NCBI GenBank assembly: GCA_012523975.1
Contig: JAAYSF010000042.1
Span: forward strand, 1 to 60,334
DNA length: 60,334 bases
From: Veillonellaceae bacterium
GTDB lineage: Bacteria; Bacillota; Negativicutes; JAAYSF01
Direction of reading: 5' to 3'
The position numbers and the translations under genes are program-made. Each line of letters begins with the position of its first letter. Positions within the stretch are counted from its first letter, which is position 1. Shown piece after piece: positions 50,710 through 59,834 of this stretch. The notes below the pieces were generated by a model. The model worked only from the letters and a program-made list of their open reading frames with translations. It made no database searches and was not told the origin of the DNA.

Positions 50710-51939
50710 ATGAGTGGACCACTTCTTACACCAGAACAAAACGCCCGCAAGGTAAAAAGAAATTGGTCGGTGCTATTGGGAGCTGCTTTTCTAATGGCAA
50801 CTTCGGCAATAGGACCAGGTTTCCTAACCCAGACAGCAGTATTTACCGAAAGGTTTCAGGCTAACTTTGCTTTTGCCATTTTAGCATCAATTATTATCGA
50901 TATCGGCGCTCAAATGAATGTATGGCGGGTTATAACCATGTCCGGCAAACGTGGCCAAGATATTGCCAATATGGTTTTCCCGGGTTTGGGTTATTTTGTG
51001 ATTGCGCTAATTGCTTTAGGCGGCCTAGCTTTCAATATCGGTAATATCGGCGGTTGTGCTATGGGCTTTAATGTTCTGTTCGGGGCAGATTTAAAAACAG
51101 GCGCTTTAATTTCTGCCGGTATTGGCATTGCAATTTTCCTTTATAAGGAAATGGGTGTTGCCATGGATACCTTTGCGAAAGTTCTTGGCGGCATTATGAT
51201 CCTCTTAACAGGTTATGTTGCCATGACTTCCAATCCGCCGGTGGCTGAAGCAGCAGTCAAGAGTGTGCTCCCAGATAATTTTGATTCCTTGTTGCTGCCA
51301 ATGGTAACTCTGGTTGGTGGCACTGTAGGCGGTTATATCACGTTTGCCGGCGGTCATCGACTCTTGGATGCCGGTGTCGTTGGCAAGGAAAATTTAGGTG
51401 AGGTAAACCGGAGCGCAGTGACCGGTATTGTAGTTACCGGCGTAATGCGGGTATTGCTGTTCTTGGCTGTACTAGGCGTTGTCGTTGCCGGCTACAAACT
51501 CAATCCGGCAAATCCGCCTGCTTCGGCATTCCAAATTGCGGCAGGAGATATCGGTTATAAGTTCTTCGGCATGGTCCTCTGGGCGGCTGGGATAACTTCA
51601 GTTGTCGGCTGTGCTTATACAACCGTTTCTTTCCTGCGTTCAGTTCATAAGTGGATTGATATCAATGTTCCTAAGATGATTATCTTCTTTATCATTGCCT
51701 CAACAGCAATATTTGTAACCATTGGCAGACCAGTTAATCTGCTCATTTTAGCCGGTTCACTTAATGGCCTGATTTTGCCGATCACATTAGGTACGATGCT
51801 GCTTGCCGCCCGTAACAAGAGAATCATTGGCGACTACAAGCATCCGACCTGGCTGATGATATTTGGTATCCTGGCCGTTCTTATTACAGCTTGGGCCGGC
51901 TGGCAATCGCTTATGGGGATGCAGGCCCTGCTTAAGTAG
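50710..51939 (+). CDS. NRAMP-family-like transporter (YcsG type)
   Basis: A 409-residue inner-membrane protein with 11 hydrophobic helices of the NRAMP/LeuT fold. Helix 1 reads SAIGPGFLTQ where metal-transporting NRAMPs have the Asp-Pro-Gly-Asn motif, and the helix-6 Met-containing metal motif is absent. It therefore probably does not carry divalent metals. Its place between pxp genes, as with YcsG in B. subtilis, suggests import of 5-oxoproline or a related compound; that is inference. ATG with GGAGGGG upstream. Confidence 0.88.
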   Translation: MSGPLLTPEQNARKVKRNWSVLLGAAFLMATSAIGPGFLTQTAVFTERFQANFAFAILASIIIDIGAQMNVWRVITMSGKRGQDIANMVFPGLGYFVIALIALGGLAFNIGNIGGCAMGFNVLFGADLKTGALISAGIGIAIFLYKEMGVAMDTFAKVLGGIMILLTGYVAMTSNPPVAEAAVKSVLPDNFDSLLLPMVTLVGGTVGGYITFAGGHRLLDAGVVGKENLGEVNRSAVTGIVVTGVMRVLLFLAVLGVVVAGYKLNPANPPASAFQIAAGDIGYKFFGMVLWAAGITSVVGCAYTTVSFLRSVHKWIDINVPKMIIFFIIASTAIFVTIGRPVNLLILAGSLNGLILPITLGTMLLAARNKRIIGDYKHPTWLMIFGILAVLITAWAGWQSLMGMQALLK

Positions 51940-51970
51940 TTAATTTAGTACGGTTGGAAGGAGGGGGGAT

Positions 51971-52708
51971 ATGTACAACAAGGCGCGCTGCCTCCCTGCC
52001 GGAGATAAAAGTTTAGTTGTAGAATTCGGCAATGAAATAAGTGAAGTGATTAACCGTAGAATACGTGGGATGATGATTGTGCTGGCTAATCAGCACATCG
52101 CCGGGATTACCGAATTAGTCCCGACCTATCGATCGCTGACTGTTTATTATGACCCGCTTGTTATTAATTTTGATGAACTATGCGGTATTATCAGCGATGC
52201 CGAGAAAAATCTGAGTACGTTAGAGCTGCCAAGTCCGCAGGTAGTAGAAATTCCGACTGTGTATGGCGGTGAATTCGGGCCCGATCTTGAATTTGTTGCT
52301 CAGTATCATAATCTTTCGGTTGACGAGGTAATTGCTATCCATACCTCGACGGACTACCTGATCTATATGCTGGGCTTCACACCAGGATTTACCTATCTAG
52401 GAGGAATGTCGGAGAAGATTGCGACACCGCGGCTCAAGACGCCGCGTACTAAGATTCCCAAAGGCAGTGTGGGAATTGCGGGTAATCAGACTGGGATGTA
52501 TCCGATTGACAGTCCCGGCGGCTGGCAGCTCATCGGGCGTACGCCATTGCCGCTTTACGATCCTTCCCGGGAAATCCCGGTAATGTTGCGGGCTGGCGAC
52601 TATGTGCGCTTTATCCCGATTGACGCCGACCAATATAAATTGCTGGAAAGTCAAATTAGCTCAGGGGATTATCATCCTGTGACCTATCAGCTGAATCGGA
52701 GGGAGTAA
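51971..52708 (+). CDS. pxpB: 5-oxoprolinase subunit B (KipI family)
   Basis: A 245-residue subunit of 5-oxoprolinase, originally known as KipI (inhibitor of sporulation kinase A in B. subtilis). Characteristic blocks are MLGFTPGFTYLGG and TPRTKIPKGSVGIAGNQTG, the carboxyltransferase-domain subdomain A/B pattern. It ends with RAGDYVRFIPID. AAGGAGG precedes the ATG. It ends one base before the pxpC start, so the two are coupled. Confidence 0.95.
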   Translation: MYNKARCLPAGDKSLVVEFGNEISEVINRRIRGMMIVLANQHIAGITELVPTYRSLTVYYDPLVINFDELCGIISDAEKNLSTLELPSPQVVEIPTVYGGEFGPDLEFVAQYHNLSVDEVIAIHTSTDYLIYMLGFTPGFTYLGGMSEKIATPRLKTPRTKIPKGSVGIAGNQTGMYPIDSPGGWQLIGRTPLPLYDPSREIPVMLRAGDYVRFIPIDADQYKLLESQISSGDYHPVTYQLNRRE

Positions 52709-52709
52709 T

Positions 52710-53735
52710 ATGCGGGTACTGGAAGTAATAGAACCCGGTCTGCTGACAACGGTTCAAGATTTAGGTCGTTGGGGTTACCAGCAGTATGGGGTGCCGGTGG
52801 CAGGTGCAATGGATGGATACGCGCTGCGTCTTGCCAACCGCTTAGTCGGAAATGCGGAGAATGCGGCCGGTTTAGAAGTGACAATGCTAGGGCCGGTACT
52901 AAGGTTTTGTCAGTCGACCCTCATCGTGATAACCGGCGGTGATTTAATGCCGCAGATTAATGGATGCAGTGCCGCAATGTGGCAAACATTGGCTGTGGAG
53001 TCCGGTGATGTCCTGGACTTTGGGGGCTTGCAGAGCGGCTGCCGGGCTTATATTGCGATAGCCGGAGGCATTGATGTCCCGGTCATAATGGGGAGCCGCG
53101 CGACCTATATCCGCGGGCAGCTTGGCGGTTACCAAGGACGGCAGCTTAAAAAAGGTGATTACTTAGAAAGTGGCAATAAGACTAAGGACGTAGCAGTTGG
53201 TACCAGAATTCCTGCTGAGTTGATTCCGATGTACGGCGATGAATATAAAGTGAGAGTGGTTTTAGGCCCTCAAGATGACTACTTTCCTCCTGAAAGCATA
53301 GCCGCTTTTTTGTCCGAAACCTATACCGTAACAACCGAAGCTGATCGTATGGGGTATCGGCTTGATGGCGCTAAGATTGCCCACAAAGCTGCTGCCGATA
53401 TAATCTCGGACGGAATAAGCCTGGGCTCTATTCAAGTTCCCGGTCATGGTATGCCGATTGTGATGCTTGCTGACCGGCAGACTACCGGGGGTTATACAAA
53501 AATTGCCACCGTGATTTCAAGCGACATTCCCATTCTTGCCCAAGCCAAGCCCGGTGATAAGCTGCGCTTTTCGGAAATAACAGTCGGCGAAGCGCACAAG
53601 ATACTTCGTGAAACAGAAATAAAACTGGCGGCCTGGAATCCATCTCGATCAGTCGAAGTTCTAACGTCCCCCTGCAGAAGATTTCGGATAAAAGTCGATG
53701 GTTGCTTCTATGAGGTGGATGTCAGAGAAGGTTAA
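52710..53735 (+). CDS. pxpC: 5-oxoprolinase subunit C (KipA family)
   Basis: A 341-residue biotin-dependent-carboxyltransferase-like subunit of PxpABC. Typical features are the start VLEVIEPGLLTTVQDLGR, then GVPVAGAMDGYALRLAN, AIAGGIDVPVIMGSRATY and PGHGMPIVMLADRQTTGGY. The length fits the family. SD GGAGGGAG overlaps the end of pxpB. Last gene of the operon, followed by a strong terminator at 53776. Confidence 0.95.
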   Translation: MRVLEVIEPGLLTTVQDLGRWGYQQYGVPVAGAMDGYALRLANRLVGNAENAAGLEVTMLGPVLRFCQSTLIVITGGDLMPQINGCSAAMWQTLAVESGDVLDFGGLQSGCRAYIAIAGGIDVPVIMGSRATYIRGQLGGYQGRQLKKGDYLESGNKTKDVAVGTRIPAELIPMYGDEYKVRVVLGPQDDYFPPESIAAFLSETYTVTTEADRMGYRLDGAKIAHKAAADIISDGISLGSIQVPGHGMPIVMLADRQTTGGYTKIATVISSDIPILAQAKPGDKLRFSEITVGEAHKILRETEIKLAAWNPSRSVEVLTSPCRRFRIKVDGCFYEVDVREG

Positions 53736-53775
53736 AGAAATTTACCAGTCAGAATAATTTCATAATCGTACAGTA

Positions 53776-53815
53776 CAGAAAAAGGTCTCAACCTACGGGA
53801 AGAGACCTTTTTCTG
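53776..53815 (+). terminator. pxp operon terminator
   Basis: A perfect 14-bp stem (53776-53789 / 53802-53815) with five T residues in the 3' arm. Confidence 0.87.
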
Positions 53816-53947
53816 TAAAAGTGGATAATTTTGTTTATAATTAATGGGGTTTTGCAGGAGTTCCGCTATTTATATGGTAATAAGTGGATAAAGTCGTTGG
53901 TAAATGGTTAGGGGAAAAGGGAAGCTTTGTTGCGGAGGATGATTAAT

Positions 53948-55357
53948 ATGCATGTCACTGATTTATTTATCCGGTCGTTAGACCGGTCCCCAAACAAAAC
54001 GGCCTTAATATGGGAGTCAGGTAGTCTGACATATTATCAGCTTTATCGAATAATTCTCAGCAATATAAAGATCTTCTCTCAGAATTCTATCCAAGCAAAT
54101 GATAGGGTAGTGATTCATGCATCTAATGGCCCGGAATTTTTAGCGGCTTATTTTGCGCTTTCTTTTATTGGTGCAATCCCAGTAACTATTGGACCCAAGA
54201 GTACTATCTGCGAACTTAAAAAGATGTGTGATACTGTAAAAGCCTATAAGATTGCAGCCGAAAGCAGTGTCTACGCTAAACTAAAAAAGCATTTGCCAAA
54301 CTGCTCAATAGCATTAATTACAACAGAGCCAGACCGGAGGGGACCAGGAAGATTTAAACAACTAGGCAGTACTGAGTATGGTCAAATAAGGTTTACTTCA
54401 GGCACTACAGGCAAAGTTAAGGCCGTGTTGCTATCCCAAACTAATTTGACATGGCGGCTCGAACAACCGGGAACACATTGTTTGTCTGACGATGTATTTA
54501 TTTGCTGTATTCCATTTACCTACCGGATTATTAAAGTTCTGTTAGCAATAGGCATGGGAGCTACAATTATTTCCATGAAAAGTTTCACGATAAAAACGCT
54601 TGCCTCATATCTTGAAAAGTATCCTGCAACATGGATATGGGGCACTCCGGGCATATACAATGTACTGACAGACGGTCTTGCTAAAGAGGCATTAAAAAGC
54701 ATTCGGGGCGTGTCCAGCCTAGGTTCTTATTTGCCTCCTAAGATACAGGAATTATTCCAAAATAAATTTGGCTGCAATATTTATCAAAATTATGGGCTTG
54801 CCGAGGCTATGGACTCAACAGAGATGTCTGCTAATGAGGTTCCGTTATTCGGATCGGTCGGTAAATTACGGGCAGGTGTTGAGGTCAAGTTCTTAAATAT
54901 AGATAATGACCAAGGTGAAATTTTGCTTAGAGGGCCAAATGTAATGTTGGGCTACATTAATGGGGCTCAGCTGACATCTGAGGGTATCGAGGATGGCTGG
55001 CTTAGAACCGGAGATTTAGGCTACATGGATAAGGCGGGATACCTTTATATAACCGGTCGAAAAAAGCAAATTATAAATGTTGACGGTTTAAAAGTTGTAC
55101 CGCAAGAGATTGAGGAAGTTCTATATCAACTGAGTGGGGTAAACTTCGTGAAGGTTATTGGTAAGCAGGATAGTTTAAGGGGCGAAATTCCTGCTGCTTA
55201 TATTAAGTTGGATAGTAGCGCAAGGCTTAGCAAAGCTGAGGTTAAGAGACATTGTTTAGAGAGATTATCCCCTCATAAAGTGCCGAGACAGATAGAATTT
55301 GTTGAAGCAATAGCACTGAGGGAAAATGGCAAGTTTGATCAGAGGAGTTGTATATGA
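53948..55357 (+). CDS. Acyl/aryl-CoA synthetase-like adenylate-forming ligase (ANL superfamily)
   Basis: A 469-residue adenylating enzyme. The P-loop is FTSGTTGKVKAVLLS (about residue 152) and the A5 motif NYGLAEAMDSTE. A7 reads GWLRTGDLGYMDKAGYL, A8 GRKKQIINVDGLKV, and A10 lysine is in RENGKFDQRS. All catalytic parts are present although the protein is shorter than typical CoA ligases (500-550), as in stand-alone loading ligases. Codons are more AT-rich than in the pxp and thi operons. The ATG at 53948 has GGAGG at nine bases. Its stop overlaps the next start (ATGA), so it is coupled to an SGNH hydrolase; an acyl-activation/acyl-transfer pair is likely. Confidence 0.88.
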   Translation: MHVTDLFIRSLDRSPNKTALIWESGSLTYYQLYRIILSNIKIFSQNSIQANDRVVIHASNGPEFLAAYFALSFIGAIPVTIGPKSTICELKKMCDTVKAYKIAAESSVYAKLKKHLPNCSIALITTEPDRRGPGRFKQLGSTEYGQIRFTSGTTGKVKAVLLSQTNLTWRLEQPGTHCLSDDVFICCIPFTYRIIKVLLAIGMGATIISMKSFTIKTLASYLEKYPATWIWGTPGIYNVLTDGLAKEALKSIRGVSSLGSYLPPKIQELFQNKFGCNIYQNYGLAEAMDSTEMSANEVPLFGSVGKLRAGVEVKFLNIDNDQGEILLRGPNVMLGYINGAQLTSEGIEDGWLRTGDLGYMDKAGYLYITGRKKQIINVDGLKVVPQEIEEVLYQLSGVNFVKVIGKQDSLRGEIPAAYIKLDSSARLSKAEVKRHCLERLSPHKVPRQIEFVEAIALRENGKFDQRSCI

Positions 55358-56066
55358 ATAATTCTTCAATACTAATAGTAGGGGCTTGTACTATAACCGG
55401 TTATCATACACCCCCCACATTGGCTTTGCCAATTCAGATTAAGCGAGCATTTAAAAATAATCCGGATGTTGATGTGTCGATAACCAGCAATACCAGTTGT
55501 GTTCATAATCAGACTCTAGAACAGATGTATGCCGTATTAGAAAGTGAACTGGAACTGAGAAAGTTTGATATTGTTATCCTGCAATTCTTTAATCATTACT
55601 TAAGCAGGTTAAGCGCAAAAAAAACCAGTAAATGGGATCGGCGAAAATTTAAGTACTTAAAAAGTATACAAAAAGATTGCCGCCGCAGTTAGGGCAGGAA
55701 TTATACAGTCGGTATGCAAGCAGCTTTATAGATTCCGAATATAAAACTAAGCTAAGCAAGTGCGTTGAGTTGGTGCAAAATTATAATCAGGATTGCCATG
55801 TCTTTTTGATGACGCCAATTGCGCCCACTCACAAAAAGATCTGCTATATGACAGAGGTTTTTTATAAGCACTACCAGCTTGTCCATCAAGTAGCTGACTG
55901 CTATAGCGGCGTTAAAGTTGCTGATATCTATACTCCCCTTAAAGTATGTTCTAGTGGCGAGGTTTATCAAGCTGATGGAACTCATCTTACAGACAAGGGA
56001 CAGAAAGTAGTCGCTGAAGCTATAATCAAAAACCTTGAAACGGTGATAAAGAAAGGACTAAAGTAG
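55354..56066 (+). pseudogene. SGNH/GDSL-type hydrolase, frame broken (possible one-base read error)
   Basis: The first frame (ATG 55354, behind AGAGGAG, overlapping the ligase stop) begins SSILIVGACTITGYHTPP, where GAC replaces the usual GDS. It stops at TAG 55690. The second frame continues KRLPPQLGQELYSRYASS... to the SGNH block V motif GTHLTDKGQKVV (Asp-x-x-His type), ending at 56066. At 55670-55674 the sequence has five A residues; six would join the frames (S-I-Q-K-R-L-P-P). The restored protein has about 237 residues. A catalytic Ser in the first block is not obvious. It is translationally coupled to the adenylate-forming ligase. Confidence 0.78.
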
Positions 56067-56116
56067 TCTTGACATAGAAAACTCAGAGCAGTAGAATAAA
56101 GGCAATTGAAAATGCA

Positions 56117-56211
56117 CGTTACCGAGGGAGCTCATGTTATGGGCTGAGAGTGTGCTATAAGCACTTACCTCTGAACCTGATCGGGATAATGCCCGCGTAG
56201 GAAAGGTAGTG
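56117..56211 (+). ncRNA. TPP riboswitch (THI element)
   Basis: It contains the conserved GGGCTGAGAG (56150-56159), ACCTGATCGGGATAATGCC and GCGTAGGAAAGG segments that bind thiamine pyrophosphate. It is followed by a terminator and the thiS-thiE genes, so TPP should repress the operon by premature termination. Confidence 0.97.
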
Positions 56212-56224
56212 AAAGCGTATTTTT

Positions 56225-56256
56225 GCGCACCCTTTTTTTGGCGGGGTGCGCTTTTA
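56225..56256 (+). terminator. TPP riboswitch terminator
   Basis: GCGCACCC (56225-56232) pairs with GGGTGCGC (56244-56251), followed by TTTTATTTA. Confidence 0.85.
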
Positions 56257-56331
56257 TTTATTTTTATAGCTTTTCTGCAAATCAGGAAATAGTAGCGACG
56301 TGTATTTATCTATTGGAGAGGAGGCGATTTT

Positions 56332-56532
56332 ATTTCTATTGTAGTAAACGGGGAAGAAATTCAGCTTACAAAGGGCAGTACAGTTGAACAACTGCTCGAA
56401 CAAATGGGGCTGAAGGGCAGGCATCTGGTTATAGAACTGAATGAACAAATACTAACCCGGCAAGACTGGGAGACTGTGGCTTTACAGGACGGCGACCGGT
56501 TGGAAATTGTAACATTTGTAGGAGGAGGCTGA
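56332..56532 (+). CDS. thiS: Thiamine sulfur carrier protein ThiS (apparent ATT start)
   Basis: A ubiquitin-like sulfur carrier of about 66 residues for thiazole synthesis: IVVNGEEIQL at the start, GSTVEQLLEQMGL, and a C-terminal VTFVGGG tail whose Gly-Gly end is adenylated by ThiF and thiocarboxylated. No ATG, GTG or TTG exists in frame upstream. The codon at the right distance (seven bases) from GAGGAGG is ATT at 56332. Either a rare ATT start is used (as in infC) or the base is misread from ATG. It is first gene of the thi operon, three bases before thiG. Confidence 0.85.
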   Translation: MSIVVNGEEIQLTKGSTVEQLLEQMGLKGRHLVIELNEQILTRQDWETVALQDGDRLEIVTFVGGG

Positions 56533-56535
56533 ACT

Positions 56536-57315
56536 ATGGATATTAATAATTGGGAGATTGGCGGCAAGAAACTAAGAAGCAGACTGATTGTTGGTACAGG
56601 AAAATATGCCGATCAGAGTATCTTACCGCAGGTGATGGAAGCGGCGCAGACTGATGCGGTGACCGTTGCCGTTAGAAGAATTAGTGCCGAAAACTTGCAG
56701 GAGAATATTATGGACTGTATTCCTAAGGACGCAGTTTTAATGCCGAACACTTCAGGGGCACGAAACGCCGACGAGGCTGTGCGGATTGCTAAGCTGGCCA
56801 GAGCCGCCGGCTACGGTGACTGGGTTAAAATTGAAGTTATTGCTGACGCGCGATACTTAATGCCTGATAACCAGGAAACGATTAAAGCAACCCGAGTTCT
56901 CGCCGCTCAAGGGTTTAAAGTATTTCCCTATATGAACCCGGATATCTATGCCGCACGGGAACTTGTCGAAGCCGGAGCAGTGGCAGTTATGCCGCTTGGC
57001 GCGCCGATTGGCAGCAACCGCGGTCTGCAAACCCGAGAAATGATTCGCATCTTGCTGGCAGAGCTGCCTGATACCCCGATTATCGTTGATGCCGGCATCG
57101 GGCGTCCGTCTGAAGCAGCTGAAGCCATGGAGATGGGCGCTGCAGCAGTTATGGTCAATACTGCCATTGCCTCCGCCGGTGACCCGGTCAAGATGGCTGC
57201 CGCCTTTGCTCATGCGGTGTCAGCCGGAAGGCTTGCTTATCTTGCGGGACTAGGAAGGCAGCTGGACGCTGCGGTGGCTTCCTCGCCGCTCACCGGTTTT
57301 CTGGGGAGGAGTTGA
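56536..57315 (+). CDS. thiG: Thiazole synthase ThiG
   Basis: A 259-residue TIM-barrel enzyme that assembles the thiazole phosphate from deoxyxylulose phosphate, dehydroglycine and ThiS thiocarboxylate. Typical blocks are [31 protein letters not shown], the Schiff-base Lys in [24 protein letters not shown] and [29 protein letters not shown] overlaps the end of thiS. Full length. Confidence 0.97.
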   Translation: MDINNWEIGGKKLRSRLIVGTGKYADQSILPQVMEAAQTDAVTVAVRRISAENLQENIMDCIPKDAVLMPNTSGARNADEAVRIAKLARAAGYGDWVKIEVIADARYLMPDNQETIKATRVLAAQGFKVFPYMNPDIYAARELVEAGAVAVMPLGAPIGSNRGLQTREMIRILLAELPDTPIIVDAGIGRPSEAAEAMEMGAAAVMVNTAIASAGDPVKMAAAFAHAVSAGRLAYLAGLGRQLDAAVASSPLTGFLGRS

Positions 57316-57320
57316 AGCTT

Positions 57321-58421
57321 ATGTCCGTTAACGAGTTAATAAAGGAATATAAGGATTTTGATTTTGATTCATTCTTTGAGAAGCTTACGCTGCGGGATGT
57401 TGACAGGGTGTTGGATAAAGACAGGCTATCGCCGCAAGATTACCTTACTTTGCTGTCGCCGGCTGCGGTCGGACGGTTGGAGGAGATGGCCAGACGTGCT
57501 CAGACTGAGACAATAAAGCATTTTGGGCGGACAGTCCAGCTTTTTGCACCTATTTATGTATCAAATTACTGCATAAATACCTGTGTTTACTGCGGCTTCA
57601 ATCATGAAAACCAATTTGCCAGACGGCACTTATCGCTGGACGAGGTGGATAGAGAAGCTCAAGTAATCAGCCGGATGGGGCTTAAGCACATTCTGTTGCT
57701 GACAGGCGAGCACCCGACAAAGTCTACCGTTAATTACATGGCCGATTGTGTGCAGGTCTTAAAGCGGCATTTTAGCTGCATAAGTGTCGAAGTATACTCG
57801 CTGACCGAGGAAGAATACCGGCAGTTGGTTAATGCCGGTGTTGACGGAATGACAATGTATCAGGAGGTTTATCAGCAAGAGTGCTACGAACCGTTGCATC
57901 CATCGGGGCCTAAGAAAGATTATCTATTCCGGCTAGACGCGCCGGAACGGGCTTGCAAGGCCGGTATGCGAACTGTTACTGTAGGAGCGCTGCTTGGTTT
58001 GGCTCCCTGGCGCCAGGAAAGTTTCTTCACCGGTCTTCACGCTGCTTACTTGCAAAACAGATATCCGGCAGTCGATATTCAGATTGCTCCACCCCGGTTG
58101 CGGCCCTGTCACGGCGGATTCCAGGCGATTGCGCCTGTAAGCGACGTAGATCTTGTGCAATACATAATGGCATACCGTATCTTTATGCCGCATAGCGGTA
58201 TCGGTCTATCAACAAGGGAACGGCCAGAGTTACGCGACCAATTGATTAAGCTTGGCGTAACAAGGATGTCGGCTGGAGTATCGACCGCAGTCGGCGGGTA
58301 TAGCGATAAAAAAGAAGAAGGCCAGTTTGAGCTTGCCGACGAGCGCGGGGTTGAGGAAATTCGCTTAATGTTAAAAAAGAACGGCTATCAACCGATTTTC
58401 CAAGATTGGCACTATCTATAA
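57321..58421 (+). CDS. thiH: 2-iminoacetate synthase ThiH (radical SAM)
   Basis: A 366-residue radical SAM enzyme cleaving tyrosine to dehydroglycine (2-iminoacetate) and p-cresol; this is the anaerobic route, versus ThiO in aerobes. The cluster motif is CINTCVYCGF (Cys-x3-Cys-x2-Cys) near residue 88, with LLTGEHP downstream. The ATG at 57321 lies after GGAGGAG at a somewhat long spacing; TTG 57312 is the alternative and overlaps the thiG stop. Its use of tyrosine links the operon to aromatic amino acids. Confidence 0.96.
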   Translation: MSVNELIKEYKDFDFDSFFEKLTLRDVDRVLDKDRLSPQDYLTLLSPAAVGRLEEMARRAQTETIKHFGRTVQLFAPIYVSNYCINTCVYCGFNHENQFARRHLSLDEVDREAQVISRMGLKHILLLTGEHPTKSTVNYMADCVQVLKRHFSCISVEVYSLTEEEYRQLVNAGVDGMTMYQEVYQQECYEPLHPSGPKKDYLFRLDAPERACKAGMRTVTVGALLGLAPWRQESFFTGLHAAYLQNRYPAVDIQIAPPRLRPCHGGFQAIAPVSDVDLVQYIMAYRIFMPHSGIGLSTRERPELRDQLIKLGVTRMSAGVSTAVGGYSDKKEEGQFELADERGVEEIRLMLKKNGYQPIFQDWHYL

Positions 58422-58442
58422 CTTGGCCGGAAAGAGGGAGTC

Positions 58443-59063
58443 ATGGATTTTAAGACAGCCTTAACACGCTATTTAACACAGCAACAACTGGACGCTATTG
58501 AAAAAGTCCAAATCGGAATTGCCGGTGCAGGGGGCCTGGGTTCTAACTGCGCTGCTGCTTTAGTTAGATGCGGCTTTAAAAAGTTGCGGATAATCGACTA
58601 TGATTGCATCGAGCCCAGCAATCTTAATCGGCAGTTCTTTTTTGCCGACCAAATAGGGATGGCCAAGGTTGAAGCATTAGGCCAAAACTTATGCCGTATA
58701 AATCCTGATCTGGAACTCGAACTTATTCAGCAGAAAATTACGGCTCAAAATGTCGGCGATTGGTTTGAAGACCGCCAGGTCGTGCTCGAATGTTTAGACG
58801 TTCCTGCTATTAAGAGTCTGCTGGTACAGCATTATGCATCTGCCGGCAAGTTAGTTGTTGCCGTATCAGGAATTGCGGGTTGGGGAAATAGCGATGATAT
58901 TGTGGTGCGGAAGGTCGGCAGTAAATTATTTGTAATCGGGGATGAAAAAAGCGGCATTGACAATATGCCGCCACTTGCTCCCCGGGTTGCCATTGCAGCT
59001 GCCAAACAGGCGGATATTGTACTGGCCTATATTCTTGGCAATATGCCGCAGGAGGGAAGATAG
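58443..59063 (+). CDS. thiF: ThiS adenylyltransferase ThiF (short form)
   Basis: A 206-residue E1-like enzyme that adenylates the ThiS C-terminus. It has the nucleotide loop IGIAGAGGLGSNCA, the catalytic Arg region NLNRQFFFADQIGMAKVEAL and VLECLDVPAIKSLL. It lacks the Cys-x-x-Cys zinc pairs of the E. coli protein, like the short ThiF of clostridia and relatives. SD GAGGGAG. Ends directly at the thiE start. Confidence 0.93.
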   Translation: MDFKTALTRYLTQQQLDAIEKVQIGIAGAGGLGSNCAAALVRCGFKKLRIIDYDCIEPSNLNRQFFFADQIGMAKVEALGQNLCRINPDLELELIQQKITAQNVGDWFEDRQVVLECLDVPAIKSLLVQHYASAGKLVVAVSGIAGWGNSDDIVVRKVGSKLFVIGDEKSGIDNMPPLAPRVAIAAAKQADIVLAYILGNMPQEGR

Positions 59064-59741
59064 ATGATATTACGCCGCGAAAGGATACGGCAATTTTTAA
59101 GGGCTGATCTATATGGGATTACCGACTCGCCACACTCGCGGGGAAGAGCGACAATCGAAGTAGTCAAGGCCATGCTTGAGGCCGGTGTTACAATTATTCA
59201 GTACCGCGAGAAAGATAAAAACTCCGGTGAAAAGCTTAGGGAATGCCGCGTTATCAGAGAACTGACAAGACAAGCAGGCGCGCTGTTTATTGTTAATGAC
59301 CGTCCTGATTTGGCCCTGATGACTGAAGCCGACGGAGTGCACATTGGCCAAAATGATTATCCGCCCAGTGAAGTTCGGCGATTAATAGGTCCTGAGATGA
59401 TATTGGGTCTGTCGACTCATGCTCCGCTTGAAGCTGAACGGGCGGAAAGGGATGAAGCCGTTGATTACATCGGTGTCGGCCCGCTGTTTCCAACTAGGAC
59501 CAAGCGGGATGTCTGTCAGCCGGTAGGCTTGGAATATCTAGATTTTGTTGTACAAAATATTAATATTCCCTTTGTAGCCATTGGCGGCATAAAAACTCAT
59601 AATATTAAAGAGGTAGCTAATCGCGGTGCTAAGGTTATTGCGGTAGTGACTGAGATTACCGCTGCGGAAGATATTAAGGCAACCATCGCACAGCTTAGAA
59701 TGCAACTAAAGGATGCTGCTGCAAGGTGTACCAGCGAATAA
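59064..59741 (+). CDS. thiE: Thiamine-phosphate synthase ThiE
   Basis: A 225-residue TIM-barrel enzyme joining HMP-diphosphate and thiazole phosphate. Key blocks are GVTIIQYREKD, FIVNDRPDLALMTEADGVHIGQ, LGLSTHAPLEAERA, DYIGVGPLFPTRTK and VAIGGIKTHNI. ATG immediately after the thiF stop; SD GGAGGGAAG inside thiF. Last gene of the operon. No clear terminator before the tadA promoter. Confidence 0.96.
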   Translation: MILRRERIRQFLRADLYGITDSPHSRGRATIEVVKAMLEAGVTIIQYREKDKNSGEKLRECRVIRELTRQAGALFIVNDRPDLALMTEADGVHIGQNDYPPSEVRRLIGPEMILGLSTHAPLEAERAERDEAVDYIGVGPLFPTRTKRDVCQPVGLEYLDFVVQNINIPFVAIGGIKTHNIKEVANRGAKVIAVVTEITAAEDIKATIAQLRMQLKDAAARCTSE

Positions 59742-59759
59742 ATACCAGTTAGTGAGGAC

Positions 59760-59789
59760 TTGCAATTTGGAACGTAGATAAGCTATAAT
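59760..59789 (+). promoter_or_regulatory. tadA promoter
   Basis: TTGCAA (59760-59765), 18-nt spacer, perfect TATAAT (59784-59789), about 45 bases before the start codon. Confidence 0.65.
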
Positions 59790-59834
59790 ATTGTTCATTG
59801 CAAAATACATTGATGCTGCGTGGTGACCGCACTT

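Noticed and set aside
50710-51939. Calling the NRAMP-like protein a Mn/Fe transporter
   Set aside because: The metal-binding Asp-Pro-Gly-Asn of helix 1 is replaced by I-G-P-G-F, and it is embedded in the 5-oxoprolinase operon.
53822-53890. AGTGGATAA sequences resembling DnaA boxes near 53822 and 53883
   Set aside because: Only two, each with a mismatch, without clustering; chance in AT-rich DNA.
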